Of a stretch of 64,000 bases of DNA, positions 48,201 through 57,276 are shown piece by piece. The notes under the pieces were generated by a model. It did not search any database, had not been told where the DNA came from, and saw only the letters and a program-made list of their open reading frames with translations. Source of the DNA: Bacteroidota bacterium (GTDB lineage: Bacteria; Bacteroidota; Ignavibacteria; Kryptoniales; JAKASW01). Where the stretch lies: NCBI GenBank assembly GCA_023480735.1, contig JAMCXB010000067.1, positions 1 through 64,000 of the forward strand. The letters run 5' to 3'. The first letter of the stretch is position 1, and each line of letters opens with the position of its first letter. The translations under genes were made by a program, and so were the position numbers.

Positions 48201-48793
48201 ACGCGGAGCAGATCACGTTGAACATCGTCAAGTTTTCCGAGGGCGGCCTTTCTTCTCGCCTTGTACTTCGTGACGCCGGAGGCCTCTTCGAACATCTTTC
48301 TGCGCTCGTCGGTGTTCTCGCGGAGTATATCTTCAACCATCTTCAGCTCGATTACCGAGTAAGCGGTAGCGGCCACCGAGTAAGCGGTAGCGGCCATGCC
48401 GGAATCCATGAGCAAATCCTGGATATCTCTCAGTCGGCATTGATTTCTGTTTATGAAATACTCGCTTTCGCCGGATCGGAAGACGCGCCGGGTAATGCTC
48501 ACTTCCGTATAATCCACCGGAAGGACACCCTTGTCGTTTTTTATCGTTATCGTGACTTCTGCCATTCCCAGAGGCTTTCGGTTCTTCGATCCGTTGAAAA
48601 TCACATTCTCCATCGAATCGCTTCGCAGCATGCTGGTACGCTGCTCGCCCAGTACCCACCGGATGGAATCCAGCACGTTTGTCTTACCGCAGCCATTCGG
48701 CCCCACGACGGAAGTTATACCCCCGTTGAAGGTCAGTTCGGTCTTAGCTGCAAATGATTTAAATCCCAGAAGTTCCAGTTTAGAAAGAAACAT
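45227..48793 (-). CDS. smc: Chromosome segregation protein SMC
   Basis: ATP-driven chromosome condensation and segregation. At 1188 residues it is full length: Walker A GPNGCGKTN (31-39), two long coiled coils (about 165-490 and 660-1000) around a hinge (about 505-640), the signature LLSAGEKTLTAIALLF and Walker B ILDEVDGPLDDNN. Residues 134-147 read AATAYSV twice, the product of an exact 21-bp tandem duplication (48354-48395) in a region normally without it (GMGAHAYSVIEL type). It stays in frame. It runs directly downstream of the GH2-like gene. Confidence 0.95.
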   Translation of the reverse strand: MFLSKLELLGFKSFAAKTELTFNGGITSVVGPNGCGKTNVLDSIRWVLGEQRTSMLRSDSMENVIFNGSKNRKPLGMAEVTITIKNDKGVLPVDYTEVSITRRVFRSGESEYFINRNQCRLRDIQDLLMDSGMAATAYSVAATAYSVIELKMVEDILRENTDERRKMFEEASGVTKYKARRKAALGKLDDVQRDLLRVNDLIAEVEKKVNSLERQAKRAEQYKRFVEELGALERQYLFSEHISILAKVSPLKDSLSVNESEKASALNTLSHQEELLKLLRLEIGELDKSLSTLRSERSEKLSSLHTVEEESAVLVERTRGLNEKITSLENRKIDLASRNESLASQVEELKLSEIETEEEEKALAASLSVEQESFKTFEERLFAAREKSNVSHESLIRILNDLALKQNERERAHAKLERVRSHNEELVTRRNQLEDEKLQLSGRIESSKSDKERFAGEIASEKTKLSDLERHREELFSEIEGKKTQAQKLREVQQTNEARIDFLNGLVEHLEGLPDGAKALARGEIDGLPKFEVLSDLFYVEQEYRIAAESILGEASNFLMSPDEHTALSAVDALRSRDLGKVTFVCLDRIARPDNRPGNTSFASLLQHIQMLPEHEAIGRYFFENVAVVENYSEAEQILRADHSVICVNFTGDVYSANGIIRGGSTRRTEGGRVGKLRQLEEIRNEQSQLSQQLADLNASVKALQLEMESLPIKTGNEKLRNLELQLARVEQSSVESERSLQGIQGQIIDTQARISRLETELTEAQRELDTVEVALTELNSVKSSNDHEYQAALEELRIIEEEYRKKNETLRDAQAQHIECINKLNFLKREIQSSQEQMSANLDSSARADEDIQTAKLTVEQAQEKLSELEDRKGNLRLEIKALDKRTSELAAKVSDKKSSEESEEKKLNDARVTHDSAVEAVHRVSLKISELEAEARALVERGKEEFNLDITQQTAESLNLPADFDTGAAHERVSYLRGRIESFGPVNLVAFSEYTEEKQRLDFLVGQRSDLLEAEKTLTTTIAEINHTAHQKFLETFEQITENFKATFQSLFNGGEADLQLEANADPLEAKIEIMAKPAGKRPQSIDLLSAGEKTLTAIALLFAIYLVKPSPFCILDEVDGPLDDNNTDNYVRMIRQFSNDTQFIVITHNKRTMEAADTLYGVTMEEQGVSKVVAVRFVDEWVANA
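48354..48395. repeat. Exact 21-bp tandem duplication inside smc
   Basis: The 21-base unit at 48354-48374 is repeated without change at 48375-48395, adding seven residues to the conserved N-terminal head of SMC. Identity of the two copies implies a recent event or an assembly artefact. Confidence 0.95.
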
Positions 48794-51400
48794 TTACGCT
48801 ACTCTATTTCCGATGATAAACTTGTAGAAGAATTGGGTATACGATATTATGCCATCAGTCCCGTTGTAATAAAGCATGACAAGCAGGACTAATCCGACGA
48901 GAATCGCCGTGCCTACTAAGCCGACGCGAATAGTGGGAAGGTCGTAAATAACGCCGGTGCCGTGGAATAACCTGAACAGGCTAAGTAAGAAGAGAGCCAA
49001 CAGAATTACTATTGAAGCCCATACGAACCTCGGATCTCCCAGCAATCGAAAGAGGATCATGTCCAGCAATATCAGGAACGACATTGGAAGCATCGACCAC
49101 GTCGCAATCGTGAACGCGCTGACCGTCTGCAGCCGAATCTTAACTGCAAACGAGAAAAGTTTGATTACCAACGTTACGAGCGTCACCAGCAGCGTTATAA
49201 GGATCGTGAATACGACGATGAAGTTGACCGGATGCCAGATCAGGTAATCGACCTTGATTTTGAGAATGTCGCTCGGCAGGAGGAGGCCTAGCAACCTGTC
49301 GAACACGTAATCGGATCGAAACGCATAGACGAGGCTCGAGAGATAAATGGAGATCCCCGCGGAAATCAGAAGGAGGACAATCGATGTTTGAAATGGAGAG
49401 ATCATCCGCTGATCGCGAACGTCCGCAAAAAAGTTGTACGGCCTGAAGATGGCACGCGTCGCGCTCTCACGAAACCATCGCCTGCTGTAATGAAGATACG
49501 TAATTATTACAAGAAGCAGCGTCGACAAAATGACATATACTATGGGTGGGGTTTCCGTGTAATTGCCGATCGAAAGACTGGGCAGTGTTTCGTCGTTGAA
49601 TAGCGCCCTCACAACCGCAAAGGACGGCCTCTTTTCCCTCCAGTAACTGACGAGGCCGAACGTGTATAAGTATGGATGACCGTTCGGCATTAGATGCGGC
49701 ACGGCGCCTCGCCAGTCGGCGAAGCTGTTTACCGAAACGCCGGCGAAGTTGCCATTTTGAACTGCATCGAAAGCGTCAACCAAGAACCGGGCCTGATGTT
49801 CGAGAGAGAGCGGATCCGCATAACCATTATGATTGCTGATCTGCGTCTGAGTCCCGACAGAAGATACCCAGTAGATTGATTTTCTGGTGGGAACCGATAT
49901 CTCGTCGAGAAAATCCTTCATGCTCCTTCCGGAGTTAAATGGAGTCAAATCCAGCCCGACAAAATCCGCATCGGTTGCGGTAGTATCGGCCAACCCGGTT
50001 AATGGGGTGTAATAAACGAGCATTGAGGATTCACCGTGGACCAGAGAGACTATCGACGAAATATATGTACTTGTCGCGCTAACCGACGGATCAAGATTGC
50101 TGCCGGCAGATATAGCTACAACCGACGGATGGTATGAAGTCTGATCGACCACCTCTTCGGCATAACTCTGCAACGATCCGCGATACCGATTCGACTGGAG
50201 AACAGATGCAGGCGCGTCTACTAACGGAATCTCCTCGAATACTAGGAGCCCGAACCTGTCGCAGAGGTTCAACAATCTCTGTGAAGGCGGATAGTGAACC
50301 ACCCGTATGGCGTTAGCACCGAGAGTCTTTATGACCGCAATGTCTTTCTCGAGTCTCACCTCACCGAGTGCAGCGCCTACATTCGGATAGTCGTCCACGT
50401 AGTTCACACTCTTAACGAATGTCTCTTGGCCATTGAGATAGAATTTTCCGCCGGATGCGGTAAATGTCCTGAATCCAATATCGTCGACGTACTCGTCTAC
50501 TTCCGAGGTGCCTGAATACAGGAAGAAGTGAAGCTCGTACAAGTCTGGATGAGACGGCGACCAGAGGCTCGGATTCTGAACCTGAAGTGAAAAGTCTAAT
50601 TTGGCATTATGATTCTCGGCAAGCGTAAAAGCATCGTTGCCGGTCTTGGCCACGACCTTTCCCGAAGCCTTGTCAACGAGCTCTGCGTATGCCGTAAAAG
50701 GAACTGTGGTGGCACTCGAATCAATTCCGTACCTGGAGTAGTCCGAGGCAAAGACAAGAATACTGGCATCGACCTGCGCCGCGTCATAGCTTGAATTGAG
50801 ATTCGTCCTGACAGTGGGGTGATCGAAGTAGACAGGAGGCATCACCTGGAGATAAACGCTTCTGAAGAGGCCGGTATAACACTCCGGCTGAAAAGCAAGC
50901 TGCTTGAGTGGAATTGTAGAGGCGGGACTCAGTTTGTTGTGAGTGATGATCTCCACCAAATTCTCTTTGCCAGCCTGCAGGAGCCTATCGGGAATTTTTA
51001 CATTGATGGCAGAGTACGCCCCATTGTGGATCGTAACAAACTCATTATTGATTCTGATTTCTGTCGAGAGCCCCCCGTTTCCTATGAAGAGTTTGAACAC
51101 ATTGTGATCCACGAAGTTCTTTGGCACATAAATCCGCCGTGCGTAGATAACCTCTCCGTGATAACTGGAAGTTGATGGTATCACGACAGATTGCCATGAT
51201 TTGCCGCTGTTGATAGAACTGCGCCACTCACCATCAAGGTTGATTCTCCCTCTTGTTGCCGTCACTTGTTCATATTTCAAGCCGTGCTGCGCGAGTTCAG
51301 CCTGTGGACTTGGTTGTTGGGCCTCAGTCTTCCCAGCGAAAACAACAAAAACCAAGAGGAGATAAGGTACTGTCAATTTTGGAAGCTTATAGGGGAACAT
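48794..51400 (-). CDS. Glycoside hydrolase family 2-like protein with C-terminal membrane domain, probably catalytically inactive
   Basis: An 868-residue protein: signal-anchor (about 8-28), sugar-binding and immunoglobulin-like domains (about 50-310), a GH2-type TIM barrel (about 315-610) and five to seven membrane segments (about 628-860). The GH2 acid/base motif, normally NHPSIIMWSLGNE, reads YHPSVVAISAGSN (423-435), with no Glu; the nucleophile motif, normally SEYG/SEFG, reads SSVG (513-516). Both catalytic acids are thus absent. It may be a carbohydrate-binding membrane protein. It stops one base before smc starts. Confidence 0.75.
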   Translation of the reverse strand: MFPYKLPKLTVPYLLLVFVVFAGKTEAQQPSPQAELAQHGLKYEQVTATRGRINLDGEWRSSINSGKSWQSVVIPSTSSYHGEVIYARRIYVPKNFVDHNVFKLFIGNGGLSTEIRINNEFVTIHNGAYSAINVKIPDRLLQAGKENLVEIITHNKLSPASTIPLKQLAFQPECYTGLFRSVYLQVMPPVYFDHPTVRTNLNSSYDAAQVDASILVFASDYSRYGIDSSATTVPFTAYAELVDKASGKVVAKTGNDAFTLAENHNAKLDFSLQVQNPSLWSPSHPDLYELHFFLYSGTSEVDEYVDDIGFRTFTASGGKFYLNGQETFVKSVNYVDDYPNVGAALGEVRLEKDIAVIKTLGANAIRVVHYPPSQRLLNLCDRFGLLVFEEIPLVDAPASVLQSNRYRGSLQSYAEEVVDQTSYHPSVVAISAGSNLDPSVSATSTYISSIVSLVHGESSMLVYYTPLTGLADTTATDADFVGLDLTPFNSGRSMKDFLDEISVPTRKSIYWVSSVGTQTQISNHNGYADPLSLEHQARFLVDAFDAVQNGNFAGVSVNSFADWRGAVPHLMPNGHPYLYTFGLVSYWREKRPSFAVVRALFNDETLPSLSIGNYTETPPIVYVILSTLLLVIITYLHYSRRWFRESATRAIFRPYNFFADVRDQRMISPFQTSIVLLLISAGISIYLSSLVYAFRSDYVFDRLLGLLLPSDILKIKVDYLIWHPVNFIVVFTILITLLVTLVTLVIKLFSFAVKIRLQTVSAFTIATWSMLPMSFLILLDMILFRLLGDPRFVWASIVILLALFLLSLFRLFHGTGVIYDLPTIRVGLVGTAILVGLVLLVMLYYNGTDGIISYTQFFYKFIIGNRVA

Positions 51401-51487
51401 TTATAGCGGTTTAACTCCCATTGTTATGAAATTTAATCAAATCGTGAGGGGAATGCAATCGATGGAAGCAGGATTATGTCCCAAAAT

Positions 51488-52357
51488 TCAACTAATAAGC
51501 CGTAACACGGACTTTCTGGCGGCTGTTTCACCCGCCCGTATCATCTCGTCCAGCCTGTCAAAATTAGCCCAATTAGTGCGCCCGACCGCAGGACGAATCA
51601 GGAAGTCCGATTGTGACAGAAGCATTTGAGTATGATAGTAATTTGTTATTTCACCTGCCCTCACCGCAACTTCGAAAGCACTTTCCGGCTTGCTGTCACG
51701 TTTCAGATCCATCGACACGTCGACGGCGATCACTCTGCCCGGGAAAGCAGCTATTGCCGCTGTTACGGGAACTGTGCTGGTAGTGCTCCCGTCAACTAGT
51801 AAGGAAGGACCGATTCTCATGGGTTCGACAATCCCCGGAATCGAAGAACTCGCTATGAGTGCCGGAATGACTTTCCCTCGCCTCAGAACCACTTCCTTGC
51901 CGGTTACCAGGTCCGTAGCTACACAAAGAAACGGCAGCTTAAGATCTGAGAAATGAAGGTCCGGCAAAAGACATTTCAGTGTGTCGTTCAAAATGTCCCG
52001 TGAAAAAACCGCGCTCGAAGATGCAGCCTTAAGGTAAACATATCCCCTTCCCAGCCTTCTCATTGTCTTATTCGGTTCCAGAAACGTATCGGGATTTTCT
52101 GAGAGAAGGAAGAATGTCCTGCCGAAGTTCTCGTGGAACTTGCTTGACAGAAATTTTCTAAAGATCTCCTCGACCTCTATGGCATCGTTATAGTATGCGA
52201 ACATCGCACCCACGACGGCGCCCATGCTCGTTCCCGCAATAGCCTTGACCTTGATGCCCTCTTGCTGGAGTATCTTCAGAACGCCAATATGAGCCAATCC
52301 TCGCGCACCCCCGCCCCCGAGGGCAAGAACAAACTCTCTAGCTTTTCTTCGAAACAT
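51488..52357 (-). CDS. Patatin-like phospholipase
   Basis: A 289-residue lipid acyl hydrolase of the patatin/RssA type. GGGGARGLAHIGVL (14-27) is the oxyanion loop, GTSMG (42-46) holds Ser44, and VDGS in LLVDGSTTS supplies the catalytic Asp, with Ser in place of the usual second Gly. No signal peptide is visible, so it is probably cytoplasmic or membrane-associated. Substrate unknown. It lies 78 bases after the polyprenyl synthetase gene. Confidence 0.88.
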   Translation of the reverse strand: MFRRKAREFVLALGGGGARGLAHIGVLKILQQEGIKVKAIAGTSMGAVVGAMFAYYNDAIEVEEIFRKFLSSKFHENFGRTFFLLSENPDTFLEPNKTMRRLGRGYVYLKAASSSAVFSRDILNDTLKCLLPDLHFSDLKLPFLCVATDLVTGKEVVLRRGKVIPALIASSSIPGIVEPMRIGPSLLVDGSTTSTVPVTAAIAAFPGRVIAVDVSMDLKRDSKPESAFEVAVRAGEITNYYHTQMLLSQSDFLIRPAVGRTNWANFDRLDEMIRAGETAARKSVLRLIS

Positions 52358-52435
52358 GTCTCTCTAGGTAATCGAAGGATGAAAGAATTCCTTCCAAGGT
52401 CGACCTTTCACTATGCACGGTTGCCCAAGAGTAAT

Positions 52436-53407
52436 TCAACTCATCCTCTCGACGACAAACTCTGTGAGCTTCAGCAGAGACGATTTCGCTTCGGATTCAG
52501 GAATTTCTTCCAGTTCATATCTTGCCTTCGACGCGAACTCCTCCGCCTTCTTGCGAGCCCTATCAATTCCGCCATAGTTTTGTGCAAATTCAATTACTTC
52601 TGAAATCTTCGAGCCTGCCTTCCCATTCTTCAGGAGCCTCAGGATCGATCTTGATGTCCGTTTCGGAGCGTCCGCGAATGCATATATTAACGGAAGAGTA
52701 ACCTTTCTCTCACGAATGTCGCTTCCGATGGGTTTCCCTAAAGTAGCCGTCTTTCCCTCGTAGTCAAGCACATCATCTCGTATCTGGAAGGCCATCCCGA
52801 GATATTCACCGAAGGCTTTCATGCGAAGGACGATACTCTCATCCCTGGTTGCGCTGGTTGCACCCAGCTCGCAGCAAGTGGAAATCAACGACGCCGTCTT
52901 GTCCGAGATTATTCTGAAGTAAGTCTCTTCATCCATGTCGAGTTGCTTCGCTTTCTGAATCTGAAGGAGCTCCCCTTCGCTCATACGCTTAACTGCGATC
53001 GAACTCAATTTTAGGAACTGGAATTCGTCATTAAATAGCGACAGAAGCAATCCTCTCGACAGCAAATAGTCTCCCATCAGAACAGCCACTTTATTTTTCC
53101 AAGTCGCACTTATAGAGGCAATCCCTCGTCTTGTATCGGCTCCGTCGACTACATCGTCGTGTATTAGAGTGGCGGTGTGCAGCAGCTCAACCAAGGTTGC
53201 CGCATGGTAAGTGCTGGGAGTGATTCCCCCGCCTGCTTCCGCAGACAACAAGACGAGAATAGGCCGAATTTTCTTGCCTTTCTGATGCAGTACATAACGG
53301 GCAATCGTATCGACTATACCGACATTTGAACGAATGGCCGTCTTAAATTCTCTATTGAAAGTCCTAATCTCCTCCCTAACGGGAAAGATTATTTCATTTA
53401 AGTTCAA
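52436..53407 (-). CDS. Polyprenyl synthetase (octaprenyl/heptaprenyl diphosphate synthase type)
   Basis: Elongates isoprenyl diphosphates, giving the side chain of quinones. A 323-residue trans-prenyltransferase with the first Asp-rich motif DDVVDGADTRRG (84-95), a second QIRDDVLDYEG, and KTASLISTCCELGA between them. The chain length depends on residues before the first motif and cannot be set from here. It is downstream of tatC with 17 bases between. Confidence 0.9.
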   Translation of the reverse strand: MNLNEIIFPVREEIRTFNREFKTAIRSNVGIVDTIARYVLHQKGKKIRPILVLLSAEAGGGITPSTYHAATLVELLHTATLIHDDVVDGADTRRGIASISATWKNKVAVLMGDYLLSRGLLLSLFNDEFQFLKLSSIAVKRMSEGELLQIQKAKQLDMDEETYFRIISDKTASLISTCCELGATSATRDESIVLRMKAFGEYLGMAFQIRDDVLDYEGKTATLGKPIGSDIRERKVTLPLIYAFADAPKRTSRSILRLLKNGKAGSKISEVIEFAQNYGGIDRARKKAEEFASKARYELEEIPESEAKSSLLKLTEFVVERMS

Positions 53408-53424
53408 AACTCACCTGTAAAGAA

Positions 53425-54204
53425 TTATGCAGTGACTTTTTCTTTCTTTTGTTTATTCGCTCGCGTCACTTGAACGACCAGTATCGAAATTTCATACAGA
53501 AGGTATAATGGGACGGCAACCATTATCTGGCTGGCGACATCAGGTGGCGTGATCGCTGCGGCTACCAGAAGTACTACGATCACGGCATGCCGCCTGTACT
53601 TTCGCATAAATTGCGGGCCCAAGATGCCGAGTTTTGCCAGGAAATAAGAAAGCATGGGAAGTTCAAAAACGACTCCGCAAGCCAGTATTATTCCGACGAT
53701 AAAACTGAAGTATGATTGGACATCAATTATGTTCTCAATGTTGGTCGTCCCGAAGCCGGAGAAAAACGACAGGGCGTTCGGTATTAGAAAGAAGTAACCG
53801 AAAGAGCCGCCAACAAGAAAGAATAGTGTCGAGAAGAAGACGATTGACGTGACGTATTTCCGCTCATTCGGGTACAGTGCCGGCTGAACAAACTTCCAGA
53901 AATGATACAGCGTGTTGGGGAGACTTAAGATCAATCCGGCAATGAAGACAATCTCCATATAGAGCATCAGCTGGCCATAGGGTCTCAAGTTCTGAACTCT
54001 CAAAGGAGGTCTGCTATGTAAGGCAGGAGCCAGAAGGAACTTGTTTACAATTGCATCCGAGAAGAAGGCGCATATTGCAGTAGCTACTGCAATGCCCACG
54101 AGCGACCAGATGAGGCGCGAACGAAGCTCCTCAAGATGATCCCAGAACGACATCTCCCTCTGAGGCTCGTCTGGAGACGCTATTTCTTCTACGTGCTCAG
54201 TCAT
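53425..54204 (-). CDS. tatC: Sec-independent protein translocase TatC
   Basis: Core of the twin-arginine export system. At 259 residues it has six membrane helices. MSFWDHLEELRSRLIWSLVG (about 19-38, written in part as FWDHLEELRSRL) is the conserved N-terminus that binds signal peptides; RKYRRHAVIVVLLVAAAITPPD follows near the end. It overlaps the glyA stop by one base. tatA/B are not in the window. Confidence 0.95.
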   Translation of the reverse strand: MTEHVEEIASPDEPQREMSFWDHLEELRSRLIWSLVGIAVATAICAFFSDAIVNKFLLAPALHSRPPLRVQNLRPYGQLMLYMEIVFIAGLILSLPNTLYHFWKFVQPALYPNERKYVTSIVFFSTLFFLVGGSFGYFFLIPNALSFFSGFGTTNIENIIDVQSYFSFIVGIILACGVVFELPMLSYFLAKLGILGPQFMRKYRRHAVIVVLLVAAAITPPDVASQIMVAVPLYLLYEISILVVQVTRANKQKKEKVTA

Positions 54205-55526
54205 CAGCCGCGAGCGGCAAACTCCTTAGCAAAATCGTATAGCGGGAATTTGCCGCATAAGTTTTTCACATCCTCTCTGACGTCTCTCAACTTCTGTTCA
54301 TCCGAGACATTTGAAATAACCCGATCGATTAAATCAGCGACATCCTCCATTTCGGATTCTCTGAAACCACGAGTCGTCACGGCAGGAGTTCCTACCCTTA
54401 TGCCGCTCGTGATCATCGGTGATTTGTCGTCAAAAGGAACCATGTTCTTATTAACAGTAATCCCGGCTTTCTCGAGAGCCTTCTCGGCGTCTTTGCCGGT
54501 AACATTCTTGTTCCTCAGATCAACCAGCATCAGATGGTTGTCAGTTCCGCCTGAGACGAGTTGATATCCTCTCTTTGTCAACTCTTCAGAGAGTCGCTTC
54601 GCGTTGGCTACAACCTGCTGCGTGTACACTCCGAAAGTATCGCTTAACGCCTCGCCAAAGGCAACTGCTTTGGCCGCAATCACATGCATCAACGGACCAC
54701 CCTGAATCCCCGGCATAACGTTAGAGTCCACTATCTCAGACATCATCTTTAGTCTGCCGGATTTCGGAGCCGTTTGACCAAACGGGTTCTCGTAGTCTTT
54801 CCCCATCAGAATCAGCCCTCCCCGGGGTCCCCTAAGTGTCTTGTGGGTTGTCGATGTGACAATGTGGCAGTAAGGGAGGGGATCGTTCAGGAGTTTTGTT
54901 GCTATGAGTCCTGCAGGGTGCGCAATATCTGCCATCAGGAAGGCGCCGACCTTATCGGCGATTTGCCGAAAAGCCTTGAAATCGATGTCGCGTGGATATG
55001 CACTGGCACCGACGACAATCATCTTCGGCTTATGTTCGGTTGCTAACCGCTCAACTTCATCAAAGTCTATTCTTCCAGTTTCTCTTTTTACGCCGTAGGC
55101 GACTACATTGAACAACTTGCCGCTGAAATTTACCGGTGAGCCATGTGTCAGGTGTCCACCGTGCGCCAGGTTCATCCCGAGAATCGTGTCACCTGGCTTT
55201 ATGAATGAGAAGTAAGCGGCCATATTTGCCTGACTGCCTGCGTGCGGCTGAACGTTGGCGTATTCTGCACCGAACAGCTTCTTAACCCTCTCCCTGGCGA
55301 TGTTCTCCGCTACGTCTACGAATTCACATCCGCCGTAATAGCGCTTGCCCGGATATCCTTCAGCATACTTGTTTGTCAATACCGTACCCAGAGCCGCGAG
55401 TACGGGCTTGCTCACGAAATTCTCCGATGCAATTAATTCTATAGTATTATTCTGGCGGGAGATTTCCCTGGCGATGGCATCAAAGACTTCACCATCGGCA
55501 CTTCTGAGAACTTCCAGAGTATCCAT
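54204..55526 (-). CDS. glyA: Serine hydroxymethyltransferase
   Basis: Converts serine and tetrahydrofolate to glycine and methylene-tetrahydrofolate. About 440 residues. ATG 55526 is chosen because AAAGAGG lies eight bases before it; a GTG nine bases earlier is the outer limit of the frame. [11 protein letters not shown] (about 30-40), the PLP-binding lysine in [14 protein letters not shown], and [15 protein letters not shown] are typical. It ends in a one-base overlap with tatC. Confidence 0.95.
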   Translation of the reverse strand: MDTLEVLRSADGEVFDAIAREISRQNNTIELIASENFVSKPVLAALGTVLTNKYAEGYPGKRYYGGCEFVDVAENIARERVKKLFGAEYANVQPHAGSQANMAAYFSFIKPGDTILGMNLAHGGHLTHGSPVNFSGKLFNVVAYGVKRETGRIDFDEVERLATEHKPKMIVVGASAYPRDIDFKAFRQIADKVGAFLMADIAHPAGLIATKLLNDPLPYCHIVTSTTHKTLRGPRGGLILMGKDYENPFGQTAPKSGRLKMMSEIVDSNVMPGIQGGPLMHVIAAKAVAFGEALSDTFGVYTQQVVANAKRLSEELTKRGYQLVSGGTDNHLMLVDLRNKNVTGKDAEKALEKAGITVNKNMVPFDDKSPMITSGIRVGTPAVTTRGFRESEMEDVADLIDRVISNVSDEQKLRDVREDVKNLCGKFPLYDFAKEFAARG

Positions 55527-55556
55527 GATGTGCACCTCTTTCTAGTAAAGATTGAC

Positions 55557-55997
55557 CTAGCAACTGCTGAGGCTGTGAATTTTCTCGACACGGCGCAAAT
55601 GCCGCCCGCCCTCAAACGGCGTCGAAAGCCAGACTCGTATCATCTTTTCGGCGGTATCCCAGTCTGTCAACCGTTCCCCAATGCTGAGCACGTTGGCATC
55701 GTTGTGCCTGCGGGAAAGCTCAGCCATCTCGACCGTCGTGCAGAGAGCAGAGCGAACATTCTCTACCTTATTTGCCACGATGTCCATGCCTATTCCGCTC
55801 CCGCAGACCAGTATGCCTCTGTCACATTCGCCGGTGCCGACAGCTTTAGCGGCAGCATAGGCAAAATCCGGATAATCACACGACGAATTGCTGTATGTGC
55901 CAAAGTCTTTATATTCCAATCCCAGTTCGTCGCCGAGAAGCGTCTTAATTCTTTCCTTGTAGTGAAAACCTGCATGATCCGACGCGAGTGCGAGCAT
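55557..55997 (-). CDS. rpiB: Ribose 5-phosphate isomerase B
   Basis: Interconverts ribose-5-phosphate and ribulose-5-phosphate. About 146 residues with ATG 55997, chosen because AGGAG lies seven bases upstream; ATG 56003 overlaps the barrel stop as ATGA and is the alternative. ALASDHAGF (about 3-11) and the catalytic Cys in LVCGSGIGMDI (about 62-72) are intact, and RHNDANVL follows. It lies directly after the barrel gene. Confidence 0.92.
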   Translation of the reverse strand: MLALASDHAGFHYKERIKTLLGDELGLEYKDFGTYSNSSCDYPDFAYAAAKAVGTGECDRGILVCGSGIGMDIVANKVENVRSALCTTVEMAELSRRHNDANVLSIGERLTDWDTAEKMIRVWLSTPFEGGRHLRRVEKIHSLSSC

Positions 55998-55999
55998 TC

Positions 56000-57276
56000 T
56001 CATTCTCCTACGGGGCGTATGAACCACACTTCGCCCAAAGTGACCGAGACATAAATCCTAAAGATCCTCTCCTGGAGAGGAAAATCATTCGACAACCCTC
56101 GCAGCCCATATTGGGCTGATATATTTACTGTAGACGAATAACTCATCGGAAGCTCAATGCCAGCAGTCAAAAAGAACTCATCTACTTGCTTATTCTGTCC
56201 GGATTTTGTCGGTAGAACAAACTGCGTTTTCTCATAGTAGAATCCTGCACGCAGAATTTGCTTGTCGTACAGCGCACCAATTGCCCTGCCGCGCAAGTAC
56301 TGAACTCCGCCACCGACAAACAGGACATCTTTGAATGTCCCAGGTGCCGTGAAGGAATCATAGTAACGAGAGAGCTGCTGCGTACGAACGTCTAAGACCG
56401 CAGATAAATCCTCGCTAAAACTCTTTGATATACCTATCCCGTATTCCGGCGGAATATACCCTGAGGCTAACGAAGTAAACGCCGTATCAAGCCCGTCGGA
56501 ATAAACATTCGACAGTTGATCGTTCCCGTTGAGTTGATAAGGAAGCTTGTAATAGCCCGCAATATCGAAACCGTGCAGGAAATCCACCTTCACGAGATCG
56601 TCCAAGTGACTCAAGATCACGCCAAAAGTTTCACTTGAGCCGTGGAGGTAAAGACTGTTATCCGAAAAGGTGTTTTGGTAACTGGTGTTCGAAAAGTTGA
56701 CCTGACCCGTCGTCTCTGTCCTTCCGAACGCATAATTGAACGTTGCTCCAATGCTTATCTCCTTGAATGGAGAAAAACTTGTTCCGACAAAGCCTTCTCC
56801 GAGTCCACCGGAGCCCGTGTTAAGATAAGTTGCAGATGGAATTGTAGATGTGGAGCTGATGATGGACTTAATTTGGTCTTGATAGCATATTGATAGGATG
56901 TAAGGGGTGTGAATCCCAACGCCAATGAAATGCCCAGATCACGATCAATAGGAACCGCGAAAATTCCTCCCCCGAAATTACCGTTGACAAGATAAGAAGA
57001 TTCATTGCTCAAGTTATCGTGCGAGTTTACACCTGAAAAGTCGTAAAGAGCACTGAACTGAACATTCTGAAGAGCCGACCACGTAGCCGGGTTCAGTCGG
57101 TTAAGGGAGCCGTTGTTCAGAAGCGCTAATCCCGCGTTTCCCATTCCAACCGAGTATCCACCGGCAAAACTCGTAAACGCACCGGCTCCCTTGGCGGACA
57201 GTGGGGAACCGTCACCGGCAAACGCGCCGTTTGCTGCGCACAAGAAAGCGGCACAAAATATCAGACTCTTCATCAT
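56000..57276 (-). CDS. Outer membrane beta-barrel protein, reading frame broken
   Basis: Predicted barrel with a signal peptide (1 to about 20, ending AFAGDG), then a conserved MGNAGLALLNNGSLNRLNPATW (about 44-65 in part), as in FCB-group FadL- or PorV-like barrels. The first frame (57276) stops at 56755. The continuation with TIPSATYLNTGSGGLGEGF and many barrel strands is in the -1 frame to 56000. A missing A in the AAA run at 56872-56874 would join them (about 425 residues). It overlaps the lipoprotein gene upstream by four bases. Substrate unknown. Confidence 0.72.
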
